The notes beneath the pieces are model-generated. The model made no database searches and was not told where the DNA came from. It saw only the letters and a program-made list of their open reading frames with translations. Of a stretch of DNA of 7,318 nt, positions 7,279-7,318 are shown one piece after another. The stretch is from NCBI GenBank assembly GCA_003650975.1, contig QMSU01000045.1, forward strand, positions 1 to 7,318. The letters are read 5' to 3'. The DNA comes from Thermoplasmata archaeon. Its GTDB lineage: Archaea; Thermoplasmatota; E2; UBA202; JdFR-43. Each line of letters opens with the position of its first letter. Position 1 is the first letter of the stretch. The position numbers and the translations under genes are program-made.

Positions 7279-7286
7279 TATTTAAA
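7279..7286 (-). promoter_or_regulatory. Archaeal TATA box and BRE of the giant peptidase gene
   Basis: The minus strand reads AGGGAATATTTAAATATG; TTTAAATA at 7286-7279 is an exact match to the archaeal TATA consensus, and the purine-rich AGGGAA just upstream is a plausible BRE. The first T is 29 bases from the G of the GTG at 7257, so the expected transcription start coincides with that codon. Between box and start lie T7 (7273-7267) and T8 (7265-7258) runs, which would melt easily. There is no bacterial-type promoter here. Confidence 0.75.
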
Positions 7287-7299
7287 TATTCCCTGATGA

Positions 7300-7309
7300 C
7301 TGTTAACAG
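7300..7309. promoter_or_regulatory. 10-bp perfect palindrome upstream of the promoter (possible operator)
   Basis: CTGTTAACAG is a perfect palindrome whose centre lies about 22 bases upstream of the TATA box. It could be a half-turn operator for a dimeric regulator. A 10-base palindrome is expected by chance in a few percent of stretches this short, and the sequence ends eight bases later, so the call is weak. Confidence 0.2.
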
Positions 7310-7318
7310 GTGGACCGG

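Overview
The window is almost entirely one gene: a single uninterrupted 2,386-codon reading frame on the minus strand (7257 down to 97) for a very large secreted, multidomain protein. An AT-rich promoter lies at the right end. At the left end, within about 100 bases, are a probable terminator, a second promoter and the first 14 codons of the next minus-strand gene. I see no RNA genes, mobile elements or CRISPR arrays.

The organism is most likely a euryarchaeon, perhaps of the Thermoplasmata or a related sediment or marine lineage; the rank is inference. Support comes from two archaeal-type TATA boxes at the same distance from their start codons (a leaderless arrangement), the absence of bacterial -35/-10 boxes, the CARDB/Ig-like/FG-GAP repertoire usual in archaeal surface proteins, and about 45 N-X-S/T sequons. 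C25 (gingipain-like) peptidases are known from uncultured sediment archaea, which fits but proves nothing.

The big protein reads, N to C: signal peptide (1-30); an alpha/beta region with sequence resembling cell-wall-binding repeat 2 (about 60-300); a gingipain-like clan CD cysteine peptidase core with catalytic-looking His558 and Cys626 (to about 720); four Ig-like repeats with a period near 90 residues, the fourth interrupted by a PPC-like domain (743-1198); two carboxypeptidase-regulatory-like beta-sandwiches (1199-1373); a jelly-roll/MAM or cleaved-adhesin-like domain (1374-1552); CARDB (1556-1665); an Ig-like domain (1668-1760); a seven-bladed FG-GAP-type beta-propeller with seven calcium loops (1761-2117); a second copy of that Ig-like domain (2118-2212); and two 88-residue 'GWN' repeats at the C-terminus (2214-2386). 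There is no C-terminal membrane anchor.

The simplest reading is a cell-surface or released peptidase carrying a long glycosylated stalk and several binding modules, used to capture and degrade extracellular protein. The next gene starts 52 bases downstream with what looks like another signal peptide, from its own promoter, so two exported proteins sit in tandem but are probably separate transcripts.
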